Positions 5,983 to 6,435 of a DNA stretch of 6,435 nt are shown piece after piece. This DNA is from Planctomycetota bacterium (lineage in GTDB: Bacteria; Planctomycetota; Planctomycetia; Pirellulales; Pirellulaceae), in assembly GCA_026692885.1 (NCBI GenBank), contig JAPLNJ010000095.1, positions 1 to 6,435 of the forward strand, read 5' to 3'. The number at the start of each line of letters is the position of its first letter. Positions within the stretch are counted from its first letter, which is position 1. The translations under genes were made by a program, and so were the position numbers. Under the pieces are notes generated by a model that worked only from the letters and a program-made list of their open reading frames with translations, made no database searches and was not told where the DNA came from.

Positions 5983-6058
5983 GGAGGCTCACGTTTCTCG
6001 CTACACCAGGCGGCCCAACTGGAGGCTCACGTTTCTCGCTACACCAGGCGGCCCAACT
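5983..6058. repeat. 38-bp perfect tandem duplication
   Basis: Bases 5983-6020 and 6021-6058 are identical. The unit starts GGAGGCTCACGTTTCTCGCT and ends GGCGGCCCAACT. The 38-base period is not a multiple of three, which argues against a coding repeat. The opposite arm of the surrounding inverted repeat has a single diverged copy, so the duplication occurred after that copy was placed, probably by slippage or unequal exchange. Confidence 0.9.
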
Positions 6059-6071
6059 CGCCCCTTCCTCC

Positions 6072-6128
6072 CCCGCCTCGCCCGCGGCGAAGCCGCCGCG
6101 GGCGAGGCGGGCGAGGCGGGGGAGGCGG
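6072..6128. repeat. GC-rich hairpin followed by 9-bp repeats
   Basis: Bases 6072-6089 and 6094-6111 are perfect 18-base reverse complements with a four-base loop AAGC. The right arm runs directly into nine-base direct repeats: GCGAGGCGG at 6102-6110 and 6111-6119, then the variant GGGAGGCGG at 6120-6128. The sequence is strongly strand-asymmetric (C/T-rich then G/A-rich). It forms the centre of the larger imperfect inverted repeat. Confidence 0.8.
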
Positions 6129-6200
6129 GAGTGGGATCCGCGTGTGGGTAGCAAGAAACGGAAGTATCCCCCGGGCAAGCCCTCGTCGTTATACACAAGC

Positions 6201-6223
6201 TTTTCTCCCCGATAGGGGCAGCC
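6201..6223. repeat. 23-bp dispersed element, copy 1
   Basis: TTTTCTCCCCGATAGGGGCAGCC matches the copy at 6353-6375 at 22 of 23 positions. It contains the small palindrome CCCC-GATA-GGGG. The two copies are 152 bases apart in the same orientation and do not form an array. Confidence 0.7.
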
Positions 6224-6352
6224 TAGGGCGATGCAAAGTTGGGGTTGAGATGGGAAATTGGCACGGTGGCAAGGGCGAGAGCCTGTTTCGCTGCTTGCCG
6301 CGAAAGGGCACACCTGACAAATCGAGACAACGCCCTGATCCTGATCCACGGG

Positions 6353-6375
6353 TTTTCGCCCCGATAGGGGCAGCC
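6353..6375. repeat. 23-bp dispersed element, copy 2
   Basis: This copy differs from the one at 6201-6223 by one base (CGCC instead of CTCC), which extends its stem to GCCCC-GATA-GGGGC. It lies ten bases before the terminal palindrome. Confidence 0.7.
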
Positions 6376-6435
6376 ACATAGCAGCCCAGGGCAGAGCGGA
6401 GCGGCGTTCGCCGCGTAGCGCCGCCCTGGGTTATG
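6376..6435. repeat. Terminal interrupted palindrome
   Basis: CCCAGGGC (6385-6392) pairs with GCCCTGGG (6423-6430), and inside them GCGGCG (6401-6406) pairs with CGCCGC (6409-6414). The flanks ACATA (6376-6380) and TTATG (6431-6435) extend the symmetry loosely. It looks like another dispersed palindromic repeat family; the window may cut its right edge. Confidence 0.7.

Larger units (their letters stand above)
5966..6183. repeat. Large imperfect inverted repeat
   Basis: The left side (from 5966) and the reverse complement of the right side (to about 6183) share a common order of blocks: GGGCTYGCCC, then CGTTTCTYGCTAC, then a GCGG/CCCA/CT segment, then CCTCCCCCGCCTCGCCCGCGG. The two sides have diverged by substitutions and by a tandem duplication present only on the left. 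This is best read as two copies of one repeat family inserted head to head. A local hairpin CCACGGG (5966-5972)/CCCGTGG (5978-5984) caps the left end. Confidence 0.65.
5775..6435. other. Gene-free region made largely of repeats
   Basis: This 661-base stretch has long open frames on both strands, but they run through repeats and give low-complexity peptides such as PASPASPASP without family resemblance. I therefore annotate no gene. From 5820 to about 5960 I see nothing definite. From 5966 to the end it holds the separate repeat features listed individually. Confidence 0.6.

Noticed and set aside
5966..6375. CRISPR array
   Set aside because: The repeats are a directly abutting tandem pair and two isolated 23-mers; there is no regular repeat-spacer pattern.
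5906..6381. Overlapping open frames of about 150 residues on both strands near the right end
   Set aside because: They run through tandem and inverted repeats, give low-complexity peptides, overlap each other on opposite strands and match no family I know.

Overview
The window looks like a piece of a high-GC bacterial chromosome, most likely from Planctomycetota (Pirellulales/Rhodopirellula-like). This rests on short, scattered, mostly unlinked genes separated by intergenic DNA packed with several different palindromic repeat families of a kind I associate with that group, on a MraZ-type regulator standing outside any dcw cluster, and on a short UvrC. The assignment is inference; there is no rRNA or other marker.

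Layout, left to right. Bases 1-73 may hold the end of an unidentified plus-strand gene. A 28-codon plus-strand ORF with a good Shine-Dalgarno sequence (122-208) overlaps the 3' end of a minus-strand MoaD/ThiS-like sulfur-carrier gene (183-458), whose product ends in Gly-Gly. Bases 459-1076 are intergenic: a small palindrome, a composite hairpin array (548-659), a nested palindromic element (693-836) and a spaced inverted repeat. A MraZ-family gene (1077-1556, minus) is divergent from a FabF-type beta-ketoacyl-ACP synthase gene (1936-3207, plus) across a 379-bp spacer. The synthase converges on a minus-strand uvrC (3321-4694), with a perfect 53-base hairpin between the two stop codons. The UvrC has both nuclease domains but no C-terminal helix-hairpin-helix domain.

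Upstream of uvrC is a perfect 32-bp inverted repeat (4775-4870). Next comes a broken minus-strand ATPase gene of the AAA_14/DUF4143 type (4807-5774). Its P-loop half and its nuclease-like half are both recognisable, but they lie in different frames because the middle of the gene has been deleted. The last 660 bases contain no gene I can support. They hold a 38-bp tandem duplication, a GC-rich hairpin with 9-bp repeats, a large imperfect inverted repeat, two copies of a 23-bp element and a terminal palindrome.

The genes do not form a pathway. They are separate housekeeping-type functions (sulfur carrier, transcription regulator, fatty acid or polyketide condensation, nucleotide excision repair) plus a decayed accessory ATPase. 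I see no convincing new multi-gene system. The most distinctive signal is the density and nested architecture of the palindromic repeats, followed by the unusual UvrC, MraZ and synthase variants.
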